From the NCBI GenBank assembly GCA_934695325.1, contig CAKUVD010000009.1, positions 1 to 64,000 of the forward strand: DNA of 64,000 nucleotides, written 5' to 3'. The notes beneath the pieces were generated by a model. The model saw only the letters and a program-made list of their open reading frames with translations, was not told the origin of the DNA and did not search any database. The stretch's first letter is position 1. Each line of letters starts with the position of its first letter. Shown piece after piece: positions 21,052 through 29,493 of the stretch. Position numbers and translations under genes: made by a program. This stretch comes from an uncultured Bacteroidales bacterium (GTDB lineage: Bacteria > Bacteroidota > Bacteroidia > Bacteroidales > UBA932).

Positions 21052-22926
21052 TCAGAACACATAGATGACCTGAACCTTAAGTTCCGCCGAAGCCGGCCTG
21101 GATGTCTTCACGTCCTTCGACCACGGCGTGGCTGAATATGCCGCCCGGAGATACAGCCTCAATGCCGACCTGCTCACCTGGAAGCGGAAGCAGAGCCGCG
21201 AGACAAGTGACAACGCATATCCGCGTCCGTAGTATGCAGGCACATTGAACCCTCCAGGGGCATCTCTCTCATAACAATATATCCGGCCGTCCCAGTCATC
21301 AGCCATAAAGAGCGTTCCCCGCAAGAACACCGCTCCATTACGCCCTGCATACCCTTCCTCGACATAGCCGAGCCAAGACAATCCGTCCGTGATGACGGCA
21401 TTTCCCCTCACGACAGTCCGCATAGCTCCAGGACTCCACCTGAGATCCGTCCTGAAGTCTGTCCAGAATGATCGTGAGCCATAATCCCGCCAGCGCTCAG
21501 TCAAGCGAGAATCAATCTCCACTGACCGACCTGCTTCCCACACATATTTCGCCAAAGCCTTGACCTGGTTTCCATACCCTTTCCTGACAGCATAGTCAGA
21601 CGTGACTTCCAATTTGCGGAAAGACACCCCGGCGGCGCATCCAGTCTCGCCATTCTTGCCAGAGAACGCCCTCACAGGAGAGCTATATGTCAAGTCGTAC
21701 CCATCCGGGATATAGCGCCCTGACACGGCCATTCTCCAGTCATTTCCAAGAGGTATCATCACGCCGGCAGTGGCGGCGGGTTTCATCGAGCAGATGTCCA
21801 GCGCCGCCTCTCCGAAGATTTCCGCCCCGCGCACACAGAACCGTGCATCCGCCGAGAACTTGGACAATGGGACGATCCAGTCTCGTCCGAGGGCAATGGC
21901 TTCCTCACCGGCTTTCAATTCTTCCGCTGCCTTTTTCATCGAGCACACCGCTGTAGCCGAAACCTGGCCGTGTGCGGAATACCATACGACATTTACTCCG
22001 GGCATCACTGAAAGCTGCAGTTCCTTTCCGTTCTCGCACCACTCACGGACACCCGGAAGCGCCGTGAACACCGAGACCCCGACCTTGCCGAAGTCCAGAC
22101 AAGCCGCCAGCCCCCTGACATTGGAGGACGACGCCAACGCCTTAGACGGTGATATCCCGACAGGCCTCTTCCAGAATGAACTGACTCCCGGAACGCCTGT
22201 CATTGAGAAACCGTTCCATAGGACAAGCCCCTGACCGAAGCGCAAAGAGAAGTCTCCAGCGACAAACTCGCTTGAATGACGCCTACCATACAATGCGACA
22301 TAACCTGAAAAAGAAGACGGCAGCATTGATCTGTCCGAATAATATCTTTTTGCGGCGAAGCCGGCTGAATATCGCCCGGAGGCATTGACCCCATACTTCA
22401 CGGCCCAGGAAAACTTGTCTTCCGCATCCTGCCCGAACGGTTCTTTGAATTTACTTGAGGCATTGACATACAATGAATTGGCTGGACGGGGCTTCCAGTC
22501 AGACGATTTTCCAGGCATGGCTGACGAGGCAAAGCTGACGAACGGAGCCATAGCTGCGGCGGTCTCTTCGCCGAAGCCATCCACGGCAGCCAGTTCTGAC
22601 ACTGACAATATATCCCCGGATGACGCCCTGTAATCCAGGAGAGAAGCCAGCTGATACATCGACATAAGCCCAGAAGACTCCAATGCGGCGCGATTCTCAA
22701 GATTCAGTGCGACTGGAGATGCCGCCATAGCCCACCACTTCTCCATCTCGGACTCCGGGACAGACTCGATGTCCTGGGCTCCCGTGAGAATCACGATTGA
22801 CCTTATTATATAGTCATCAGTATATCCGCCTGACGGAGGATTCCCTGCAAAAGAAGCCGAGGCGGCCAAGAACGCCATCAGCATTGACATAAAAAAAGAC
22901 CTGGACTCATTCCGGCTCATACACAA
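21052..22926 (-). CDS. Helix-hairpin-helix plus outer-membrane barrel protein
   Basis: 624 aa with a signal peptide ending about residue 28 (AASASFAG). The N-terminal 130 residues carry ComEA-like helix-hairpin-helix segments (MSMYQLASLLDYRASSG; ILSVSELAAVDGFGEETAAAMAPFV), followed by about 450 residues of short amphipathic strands typical of a barrel (FAAKRYYSDRS, LRFGQGLVLWNGFS) with a terminal aromatic (QVIYVF). This architecture is common in Bacteroidota and of unknown function; the HhH part may be structural rather than DNA-binding. The stop is 6 nt from the convergent LRR gene. The start could be Met1 or Met3. Confidence 0.78.
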   Translation of the reverse strand: MCMSRNESRSFFMSMLMAFLAASASFAGNPPSGGYTDDYIIRSIVILTGAQDIESVPESEMEKWWAMAASPVALNLENRAALESSGLMSMYQLASLLDYRASSGDILSVSELAAVDGFGEETAAAMAPFVSFASSAMPGKSSDWKPRPANSLYVNASSKFKEPFGQDAEDKFSWAVKYGVNASGRYSAGFAAKRYYSDRSMLPSSFSGYVALYGRRHSSEFVAGDFSLRFGQGLVLWNGFSMTGVPGVSSFWKRPVGISPSKALASSSNVRGLAACLDFGKVGVSVFTALPGVREWCENGKELQLSVMPGVNVVWYSAHGQVSATAVCSMKKAAEELKAGEEAIALGRDWIVPLSKFSADARFCVRGAEIFGEAALDICSMKPAATAGVMIPLGNDWRMAVSGRYIPDGYDLTYSSPVRAFSGKNGETGCAAGVSFRKLEVTSDYAVRKGYGNQVKALAKYVWEAGRSVEIDSRLTERWRDYGSRSFWTDFRTDLRWSPGAMRTVVRGNAVITDGLSWLGYVEEGYAGRNGAVFLRGTLFMADDWDGRIYCYERDAPGGFNVPAYYGRGYALSLVSRLCFRFQVSRSALRLYLRAAYSATPWSKDVKTSRPASAELKVQVIYVF

Positions 22927-23010
22927 ATCAGTTTACATTTAACTAATTCGGCCAAAATGATCCAAAGTCTTGCTTATGTCGCGAATATAGAGACAATTTG
23001 TGAAAAAACA

Positions 23011-23041
23011 TTGGGCTTTCGACTTTTTAATGCTATTTTTG
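23011..23041 (+). promoter_or_regulatory. Promoter of hpt-adk
   Basis: TTG (23011-23013), 20 nt, TATTTTTG (23034-23041), about 23 nt before the hpt start. It matches the Bacteroidota consensus. Confidence 0.65.
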
Positions 23042-23063
23042 CGCTCTTGACAATAATCCGGAA

Positions 23064-23606
23064 ATGAAAAAGATTACGCTATTCGACAAGACATTCAGGC
23101 CATTCATATCCAATGAGGAACTGGAAAAGGCCATTGACAAAGTCGCGGAAAGGATCAATGCCGACTACGGTGATTTCAGCGAGCCGCCTGTGCTTCTGTG
23201 CATTCTCAACGGTTCCATAATGTACACGGCAGAGCTGATGAAACGCCTGGACTTCAACTGTGAGCTCATCTCTATGAAACTGTCTTCATACGACGGGACG
23301 AAGTCCACAGGAAACGTAAGACAGGTGATGGGAATGACCGGAGACATCAGCGGAAAACGCGTGATCATCGTGGAGGACATCATCGACACTGGCAACACGA
23401 TAGTGGAGCTCAGCAAGATAGTGAAGGAAAAAGGCGCCATTGACTGCAGAATCTGTACAATGCTGCTGAAACCGGATGTCTATAAAAAGGATATCAAGCT
23501 CGACTATGTGGCAATGGAGATTCCGAATAAGTTCATCGTGGGATTCGGACTCGACTACAATGAGCTGGGACGCAACTACAAGGACATCTATGTCCTGGAC
23601 GAGTAA
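23064..23606 (+). CDS. hpt: Hypoxanthine phosphoribosyltransferase
   Basis: Purine salvage: hypoxanthine or guanine plus PRPP gives IMP or GMP. 180 aa, the usual length. The PRPP-binding loop VIIVEDIIDTGNT is at about 99-111; an N-terminal dipeptide loop (LCILNGSIMY) and a C-terminal base-binding segment (IPNKFIVGFGLDYNELGRN) are also present. Adenylate kinase follows after 45 nt, so the two probably form a small purine-nucleotide operon. Confidence 0.95.
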   Translation: MKKITLFDKTFRPFISNEELEKAIDKVAERINADYGDFSEPPVLLCILNGSIMYTAELMKRLDFNCELISMKLSSYDGTKSTGNVRQVMGMTGDISGKRVIIVEDIIDTGNTIVELSKIVKEKGAIDCRICTMLLKPDVYKKDIKLDYVAMEIPNKFIVGFGLDYNELGRNYKDIYVLDE

Positions 23607-23651
23607 TGACGAGAACAGCAGGGATGCTTCCCTGACATAACCATACATCAA

Positions 23652-24224
23652 ATGAAATACTACATTCTTTTCGGGCCTCCGGGAGCAGGTAAAGGCACCC
23701 AGGCCAGTGCGATGGCAGAAAAATATAATCTCCGCCACCTTTCAACAGGCGAGCTTCTCCGCAAGGAAATCGCTGACGGGACAGAACTTGGCAAGAAGGC
23801 CAAGGCTCTGATCGACGCAGGTTCTCTCGTACCTGATGAAGTAGTGGAAGGTATGATCGAAAATGCCTTCAAGACTACCGCAGGCGTGGATGGATTCCTT
23901 CTTGACGGCTTCCCGCGCACAATCGCCCAGGCTGAAGTACTCGACAAGATGCTCGCCGACGGCAATGAAGGGGTCACATCGGTAATTTCCATAATGATTC
24001 CTGATGAAATGATAAAGGAGCGCATCCGCCACAGAGCCACAATCGAGGGCCGTGCCGATGACGCCAAGGAAGAGACCATCAACAACAGGATCAAGACTTA
24101 TCACGAGAAGACCGAGCCTCTTGTGGATTTCTACAGGAAGGCTGGGAAATACGAGGAGGTGGACGGCACCGGCAGCATTGACGCTGTGCGCGACACCATC
24201 TTTTCTGTAATGGACAAGTTCTAG
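23652..24224 (+). CDS. adk: Adenylate kinase
   Basis: Interconverts ATP+AMP and 2 ADP. 190 aa, the short bacterial form lacking the Zn-binding LID insert. The P-loop GPPGAGKGTQ is at residues 7-16; LSTGELLRKEI, DGFPRTIAQAE and the LID arginines (RIRHRATIEGRADD) are present. It lies downstream of hpt and is closed by a strong hairpin terminator. Confidence 0.96.
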   Translation: MKYYILFGPPGAGKGTQASAMAEKYNLRHLSTGELLRKEIADGTELGKKAKALIDAGSLVPDEVVEGMIENAFKTTAGVDGFLLDGFPRTIAQAEVLDKMLADGNEGVTSVISIMIPDEMIKERIRHRATIEGRADDAKEETINNRIKTYHEKTEPLVDFYRKAGKYEEVDGTGSIDAVRDTIFSVMDKF

Positions 24225-24255
24225 AGCAGCTCCAGAAGGCGCAAGTCTATAAGAG

Positions 24256-24294
24256 ACAGCAAGGTCGTTTTGACATTGCTGTCTTTTTTTTGGC
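24256..24294. terminator. Bidirectional terminator between adk and the MATE gene
   Basis: Perfect inverted repeat AGACAGCAA / TTGCTGTCT around a 13-nt loop, followed by eight or more T on the plus strand. It ends adk and lies downstream of the convergent MATE gene. The left arm partly resembles the Tn5 mosaic end (see rejected items). Confidence 0.75.
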
Positions 24295-24359
24295 CCAGTA
24301 GATGTCAGTATGTGGAAGAACCACCACCTCGACGGGAGCGCAGGCGCCAGTCAGTATTG

Positions 24360-25706
24360 TCACGCAGCACGTTTCCAACGCCTGAATATGACCGCCCAGG
24401 CAGTGGCGACCATCGTTCCTGTCAGCACCCATGAAAGAGGATATACTCTCATCAGCACATCGAACCCCGGATATCTTGGACTCACGACAAACACCCAGAC
24501 GAGACGTAGCAGACACGTCCCTACTATAGTGAATATCGTAGGCAGCAGAGAATACCCCATCCCCCTGAGCGACGATCCGGATATCTCGTAACTGCATATC
24601 ATAGCCTGCCACATAAGCACATAATGCAGCCTCATCCGGCCATAAACGTGTACTTCAGGATCAGCGGAAAAGAAATCAAGAAAAAAGTCGTCCTGCCATA
24701 CAAAAATGAAATTCATCAAGGCACAGCCGGCCACACTGAACAGAAGGCACAGCCAGAATGTCCTGCTGACACGCTCTTTGTTCCCGGCTCCATAGTTCTG
24801 CCCAATGAAACTGATGGCTGCGCCGTTGAACGCCTCCACAAGATAATAACAATAAAACTCAAAATTCAGGGCAGCGGCAGATCCGGCAGCAGCAGCCGCT
24901 CCATATCCGTTTATGGCCGACTGCACGGCCACATTGGAAATAGAGAAGATGACTCCCTGCAAGCCGGCAGGGATGCCGATCTGCACCATCCGTTTCAGTT
25001 CACGCCAATTCACTTTCATCACACGGGGATGAAGGCGGTAAGGTTCCGGCTCTTTACGAAGGATAAAGAGGATCAGCGCCGCACTCACGGCATTGGCGAT
25101 GCCTGTGGCCACAGCGACACCGGCCACCCCCATCCCGAAACATATCACGAACAAGAGATTGAACGCGGTATTGATGATCCCCGCCGCTATAAGTATATAA
25201 AGAGGCCTCCTGGTGTCACCACGACTGCGGAGAATAGCTGCACCGAAATCATATATCATTATGAACGGCATTCCGAGGAAGTATATCCGCAGATATGTAA
25301 TGGCCATATCCAAGACCTTGTCAGGGGTCCCCATCCACTCCAGTATCGGCCTCGCCGCCGCAACACCCAAGAACAGAAGGAATACCCCACAGGTCAATGC
25401 AATCACGCATACGGTGCTTATGGCCTTGCGTATCCCTGCCTGGTCATTCTGTCCGATATGATTGGATATCACAACGTTCGCACCCATAGACAGCCCCAGG
25501 AACAGGTTGACGAGTAGGCTAATGACAGGAGCATTGCTGCCGACAGCAGCCAGAGCCTCGCTGCTGGCGAATCTTCCGACGACAGCCACATCCACAGAAT
25601 TAAAAAGCTGCTGCAGGATACTGCTGGCAGCCAGAGGCAATGCGAATATCAATATCTTCCCCAATAAGGGCCCGTGGAGCATATCCACGCTTTTTCCTCC
25701 TGTCAT
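24360..25706 (-). CDS. MATE-family efflux transporter
   Basis: 448 aa with about twelve membrane helices, starting MTGGKSVDMLHGPLLGKILIFALPLAASSILQ, which is the usual MATE N-terminus. Typical segments are NSVDVAVVGRFASSEALAAVG, FLGLSMGANVVISNHIGQ and the C-terminal-half counterpart FNGAAISFIGQNYGAGN. Expected to export cationic drugs or metabolites with Na+ or H+ antiport; the substrate cannot be told from sequence. Confidence 0.92.
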   Translation of the reverse strand: MTGGKSVDMLHGPLLGKILIFALPLAASSILQQLFNSVDVAVVGRFASSEALAAVGSNAPVISLLVNLFLGLSMGANVVISNHIGQNDQAGIRKAISTVCVIALTCGVFLLFLGVAAARPILEWMGTPDKVLDMAITYLRIYFLGMPFIMIYDFGAAILRSRGDTRRPLYILIAAGIINTAFNLLFVICFGMGVAGVAVATGIANAVSAALILFILRKEPEPYRLHPRVMKVNWRELKRMVQIGIPAGLQGVIFSISNVAVQSAINGYGAAAAAGSAAALNFEFYCYYLVEAFNGAAISFIGQNYGAGNKERVSRTFWLCLLFSVAGCALMNFIFVWQDDFFLDFFSADPEVHVYGRMRLHYVLMWQAMICSYEISGSSLRGMGYSLLPTIFTIVGTCLLRLVWVFVVSPRYPGFDVLMRVYPLSWVLTGTMVATAWAVIFRRWKRAA

Positions 25707-25830
25707 ATTTGTCGTTCCGTTTTTTAAGACGGCGAATTTACAATTTTTATCCGATTTCAGTCTCCATTACAGGACGAAAAGGGCATTAAAACAATTTACT
25801 ACGTTTTTTTCATAAAAAAGTTCAAAAAAG

Positions 25831-25861
25831 TTTGGAAGTTCAGATTTTATCCCTACCTTTG
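25831..25861 (+). promoter_or_regulatory. Promoter of the tRNA-Lys pair
   Basis: TTTG (25831-25834), exactly 19 nt, TACCTTTG (25854-25861), about 79 nt before the first tRNA. Consensus match; the two tRNAs probably come from one precursor. Confidence 0.7.
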
Positions 25862-25939
25862 CAATCCCGTTTGGAAAACAAGCGAACACTTGAAACACCA
25901 GCGATATTAAAGGTATTGCCAACAGCGGGAGAATGGAGA

Positions 25940-26012
25940 GATTCGTTAGCTCAGTTGGTAGAGCACAACACTTTTAATGTTGGGGTCTCGGGTTCGAGCC
26001 CCGAACGGATCA
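25940..26012 (+). tRNA. tRNA-Lys (TTT)
   Basis: 73-nt cloverleaf: acceptor GATTCGT/ACGGATC (one G-U pair), D arm AGCTCAGTTGGTAGAGC, anticodon stem CAACA/TGTTG with loop CTTTTAA giving UUU, T arm CGGGTTCGAGCCCCG. The discriminator is A; CCA is not encoded. Confidence 0.95.
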
Positions 26013-26029
26013 CAAAATAGAAGTTTACT

Positions 26030-26102
26030 GCTTCCTTAGCTCAGTTGGTAGAGCACAGCACTCTTAATGCCGGGGTCTAGGGTTCGAGCCCCTAAGGGAG
26101 CA
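26030..26102 (+). tRNA. tRNA-Lys (CTT)
   Basis: 73-nt cloverleaf 17 nt after the previous tRNA and clearly a diverged duplicate of it. Acceptor GCTTCCT/AGGGAGC, loop CTCTTAA giving CUU. The anticodon stem CAGCA/TGCCG contains one A-C mismatch at the second pair (28-42), which is unusual though tolerable. Confidence 0.9.
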
Positions 26103-26103
26103 C

Positions 26104-26138
26104 AAAGCGGAGATCGGAAACGACCTCCGCTTTTTTGT
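26104..26138 (+). terminator. Terminator of the tRNA-Lys operon
   Basis: Hairpin AAGCGGAG..TCG / CGA..CTCCGCTT with a GAAA-type loop, then TTTTTT. Confidence 0.8.
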
Positions 26139-26234
26139 ATAATGGACTCACGTTAAAATAAATTTTGAATTGTCATATTTTATTCCCAAGTTTGTAACGT
26201 TACAAGATGTGACGCACTCGTAAAAGAATAATAT

Positions 26235-27353
26235 ATGAACAGACTTCCCAAGCTACTTGATAGATGGCACTCACTTAACCTGACAACAGATGACTACGAA
26301 CGGCTTGGAAGGAAGTTCAAGCTCGAATTCAACTATAATTCAAACAATATTGAAGGGAACGCATTGACCTACTGCCAGACAGAAGTCCTGCTGGAATCAG
26401 GCGAAGTCATCGGCAATGCGAAGGAAAGGGATCTGGAAGAGATGAAGGCGCACGACAGGTGCATAATGATGGTCATCCAAGAAGCACTTGACGAAGGACA
26501 CAGGCTCACAGAAAAATTCATTCTGGAACTGCACCGTAAGATGTTCAGTGAGGACTATACCGTACAGCAGGATCTTGCAGGTGGCCGTTCAGCGTCATAT
26601 ACCATCCACATAGGAAGATACAAGACCAGAACCAACTCCATAATCACGCCGCAGGGCGAACGGTTCATCTATGCGTCGCCGGCGGACACTCCCGTTATGA
26701 TGTCAGAACTGGTCAGCTGGTATAACGATGCGGAAGCGAGCGGAGAGTTCAACGCTCTTGAACTGGCGACACTGTTCCACTACCGTTTTCTCCGGATACA
26801 TCCATTCGAGGAAGGAAGCGGGCGCATAGCCAGGCTGCTGGTAAACTATATCCTTCTGCGTCACCACTACCCGATGATCGTGGTAAAGAGCTGCGAGAAA
26901 GCCCGATACATAGAAGCGCTGCACAAGGTGGACATAACCGCCAACCTTATGCCTTCTGCAAGCGCGAACATCACAGCCGGGCAGCTACAGCCAATCATTT
27001 CTTATTTCGCAGACCTCTTGGTAAAGGAAATAGGAGAAAACATACGATTCATAGAAGACTCCGATGAAGACATCTGGTGGACTGACGGAAAATTCGTCAG
27101 ATTCAAGTCACCGAACACGGCCAGGATGCTCAACATCATCTCGGAGAATCCGAACATCTCCGTAAGGGCGCTCACCAAAATGCTCGGCATAAACAAGTCT
27201 GCCGTTCAGAAACAGCTGAAAAATCTCCAGAACAACAATTATATAATAAGAGCCCCCGGAAAACACGGAGAGCTCTATGTCACTGCAATCTGCACATCGG
27301 GAAATGCACTATTTCCTCATACGCCCGAGACAGAAGAAGAACACTGCCAGTGA
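26235..27353 (+). CDS. Fic-family AMP transferase with C-terminal HTH
   Basis: Transfers AMP, or another phosphate-containing group, to target hydroxyls. 372 aa. The core motif HPFEEGSGR (about 190-198) carries the catalytic His. An N-terminal inhibitory helix is visible as S36-NNI-E40-G41, the (S/T)xxxE(G/N) signature of self-inhibited class II Fic proteins. The last 75 residues form a winged HTH (ISVRALTKMLGINKSAVQKQLKNL), suggesting self-regulation or DNA recruitment. It is a solo gene, with no small antitoxin upstream. Its 3' end overlaps the convergent cstA by 45 nt. Confidence 0.93.
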   Translation: MNRLPKLLDRWHSLNLTTDDYERLGRKFKLEFNYNSNNIEGNALTYCQTEVLLESGEVIGNAKERDLEEMKAHDRCIMMVIQEALDEGHRLTEKFILELHRKMFSEDYTVQQDLAGGRSASYTIHIGRYKTRTNSIITPQGERFIYASPADTPVMMSELVSWYNDAEASGEFNALELATLFHYRFLRIHPFEEGSGRIARLLVNYILLRHHYPMIVVKSCEKARYIEALHKVDITANLMPSASANITAGQLQPIISYFADLLVKEIGENIRFIEDSDEDIWWTDGKFVRFKSPNTARMLNIISENPNISVRALTKMLGINKSAVQKQLKNLQNNNYIIRAPGKHGELYVTAICTSGNALFPHTPETEEEHCQ

Positions 27354-28769
27354 AAGGACGAACACAGGTATTCCTATATACATATTCCACGAGACAGGAA
27401 GGCTCAGGCCAATTTTAGCCACACAGATGAATGTAGTGCATACAGAAGTCATAAAAGCAGCCGGGAACAGCGTCAGCAGATAAGCGCAAGAGTCTTTATG
27501 CGATTTCGCAAGGTACGCGGTCGCCGTCCAGAGCATAAAGACTGCCAGCGTCTGGTTCGCCCATCCGAAATAGCGCCATATCACATTAAAGCCATCCTCA
27601 TCAGATATATTGTACCACAGAAGGATTCCGGCGACGATGAACAGCGGAATACTTATCACCAATCTGTTACGTATCGGCTTCTGACTCATTCCCATAAAAT
27701 CAGCGACTATGAGCCTGGCGCTTCTGAACGCTGTATCTCCGCTCGTCACAGGCGCAGCCACGACCCCCATAATGGCCAATACACCTCCGAGGACGCCAAG
27801 CCATCCGCGAGAGACATTCACGACGACCTCCGGAGCCGAAGCAGACAATCCAGAGCCTACTTCAGCCGCTCCCCCGTCGAAAAAGAACCACGATGCGACT
27901 GTCGCCCATATCAACGCCACTACACCTTCAGTAATCATAGCCCCGTAGAACACCGGGCGTCCGAGCCTCTCATCAGCCACACATCTAGCCATAAGAGGAC
28001 TCTGCGTAGCGTGGAAGCCGCTGACGGCACCGCACGCTATGGTTATGAAAAGGCACGGGAATATCGGCTGTCCGGAAATCAGTCCGCAGGACTCCCCCAG
28101 ATTTCCAAATCCGTCCCAGAGTTCCGGAAGAGACGGCCATTTCACAAAAAGGCACGCCATAAGGGCCAATGCCATAAAGATCAATGCAAATGCGAATATA
28201 GGGTAAATGCGGCCGATAATCCTGTCCACAGGCATCAGCGTAGCAAGGACATAATACATAAAGATGACTATGACCCATATCATTATGGCCGTTTTCGTGC
28301 CGTCTCCTGCGATGGTCCCCAGAATGAGAGCGGGACTGAACACGAACACCGTGCCGACAAGCATCAGGACAATGATAGAGAACATAAGGATGAACTGCCT
28401 TGCCCCCTTGCCCAGATAAGCCCCCACAAGATCCGGCAGGCCAGCTCCTCCGTGACGGATAGAAAGCATACCTGTGAAATAATCGTGAACAGCACCTGCG
28501 AAAATGCACCCGAACACTATCCAGAGGTATGACGAAGGGCCGAACTTGGCGCCCATAATAGCTCCGAATATAGGTCCTGTCCCGGCGATATTGAGGAACT
28601 GTATCATATATACTTTCCAGGCGGGCATAGGAATATAGTCCACACCGTCCGCTTTGGCAAGCGCAGGTGTCCTACGAGCGGGGTCAGCGCCGAAAACTTT
28701 CTCAACGAATTTTCCATAAAGGAAATAGCCGGCAACAAGGGCCGCCAGACTGATAAGAAAAGAGTACAT
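27309..28769 (-). CDS. cstA: Carbon starvation protein CstA-family transporter
   Basis: Polytopic peptide/pyruvate-type transporter. 486 aa from ATG 28769 (MYSFLISLAALVAGYFLYG), shorter than E. coli CstA (701 aa) but normal for the short Bacteroidota form. Signatures: MPAWKVYMIQFLNIAGTGPIFGAIMGAKFG, HDYFTGMLSIRHGGAGLPDLVG, SGFHATQSPLMARC. The open frame extends 11 codons upstream (MLLLCPKILKL), but a TACTTTTG -7 box at 28798-28791 overlaps that extension, so the inner Met is preferred. The tail overlaps the convergent Fic gene. Confidence 0.92.
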   Translation of the reverse strand: MYSFLISLAALVAGYFLYGKFVEKVFGADPARRTPALAKADGVDYIPMPAWKVYMIQFLNIAGTGPIFGAIMGAKFGPSSYLWIVFGCIFAGAVHDYFTGMLSIRHGGAGLPDLVGAYLGKGARQFILMFSIIVLMLVGTVFVFSPALILGTIAGDGTKTAIMIWVIVIFMYYVLATLMPVDRIIGRIYPIFAFALIFMALALMACLFVKWPSLPELWDGFGNLGESCGLISGQPIFPCLFITIACGAVSGFHATQSPLMARCVADERLGRPVFYGAMITEGVVALIWATVASWFFFDGGAAEVGSGLSASAPEVVVNVSRGWLGVLGGVLAIMGVVAAPVTSGDTAFRSARLIVADFMGMSQKPIRNRLVISIPLFIVAGILLWYNISDEDGFNVIWRYFGWANQTLAVFMLWTATAYLAKSHKDSCAYLLTLFPAAFMTSVCTTFICVAKIGLSLPVSWNMYIGIPVFVLSLAVFFFCLGRMRK

Positions 28770-28861
28770 TAGCTTCAGTATTTTCGGGCACAAAAGTAAC
28801 AAAAAAAATCAATAAGGTGACCGAGAAAACGTATGCACCTGTCAGAAAAGACTCCCGGCAT

Positions 28862-28887
28862 CAGATAGCCGTATAGGGGCTACTGAC
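28862..28887 (-). terminator. Possible terminator of the envelope operon
   Basis: The inverted repeat TCAG-TAGCC / GGCTA-TGA lies in the 194-nt gap between the lipoprotein stop and the cstA start. It has no long T tract, so support is weak. Apart from this and the cstA -7 box nothing else is seen in the gap. Confidence 0.3.
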
Positions 28888-28963
28888 GCCAGGAACGTCT
28901 CAAGGCAGTTCATCCGCATAAATGGATGCAGCCCTCTGGAATACAGGAAGAGACACAAGACTC

Positions 28964-29482
28964 TCAGTTGCCCATAAATTTTGTGCCGTCGTGCGCCTTG
29001 CCGACTTTTATTCCCAGAGCCTGAGGAGTCTTGAATTTCAGTTCTTCACCGCCAATGATGACTGTCATACTGGATTCGGTCAAATCTCTGTACGTACCGG
29101 CGGCAACCTCCAGCTTCCCATCTATAGGGATGCTCATCGTGATGGTGCCGGAAGTCTCGTCCGTCTCCGAAATCACATAAGAGCCGTAGACAATCAGAAT
29201 GTCATTTTCCTTGAACTGCAGGATAATGTCCTTGATTTCCTGGGGATCCTCATCCAGATTCTCCTTAAACTCATCGATCAAAGACTTAGTAAGGAGCTCC
29301 CCGTAGCCAAGTTTTCCGTCTTCCTGCATATCGAGCACCCCTATCATTTCGACCTTTCCCGCCATATTTGCGACATCCAGAATCCAAATCTTCTGCCAAG
29401 CAGGGGTGTTGTCATTGTCCTTTTTGCAGGATGAGAGCACCAGTGCGATGCCCAGCATCATAACAGTCAATATTCTTTTCAT
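28964..29482 (-). CDS. Small lipoprotein of unknown function
   Basis: 172 aa. The signal peptide has a clear lipobox (MLGIALVLSSC, Cys near 19), followed by KKDNDNTPAW, an outer-membrane-sorting-like acidic/polar start. The rest resembles a lipocalin-like fold found in many Bacteroidota lipoproteins (DILIVYGSYVISETDETSGTITM; the repeated strand pattern suggests a small barrel), but no family is recognised with confidence. It is the last gene of the four-gene minus-strand operon, 11 nt after the barrel gene. Confidence 0.7.
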   Translation of the reverse strand: MKRILTVMMLGIALVLSSCKKDNDNTPAWQKIWILDVANMAGKVEMIGVLDMQEDGKLGYGELLTKSLIDEFKENLDEDPQEIKDIILQFKENDILIVYGSYVISETDETSGTITMSIPIDGKLEVAAGTYRDLTESSMTVIIGGEELKFKTPQALGIKVGKAHDGTKFMGN

Positions 29483-29493
29483 ATTTTAGTTAA

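Noticed and set aside
24243..24262. Near match to the Tn5/Nextera mosaic end (TATAAGAGACAG plus some upstream positions), suggesting a sequencing-adapter chimera or IS50-like end
   Set aside because: The bases AGACAGCAA pair perfectly with TTGCTGTCT 13 nt later and lead into a T tract, so they form a normal terminator after adk; the outer part of the mosaic end does not match and both flanks are contiguous genes.
24624..25517. 297-codon plus-strand frame
   Set aside because: Antisense to the MATE transporter; low-complexity polar composition.
27498..28532. 344-codon plus-strand frame
   Set aside because: Antisense to cstA, full of Arg/His/Gln with no domain; shadow of a well-recognised gene.
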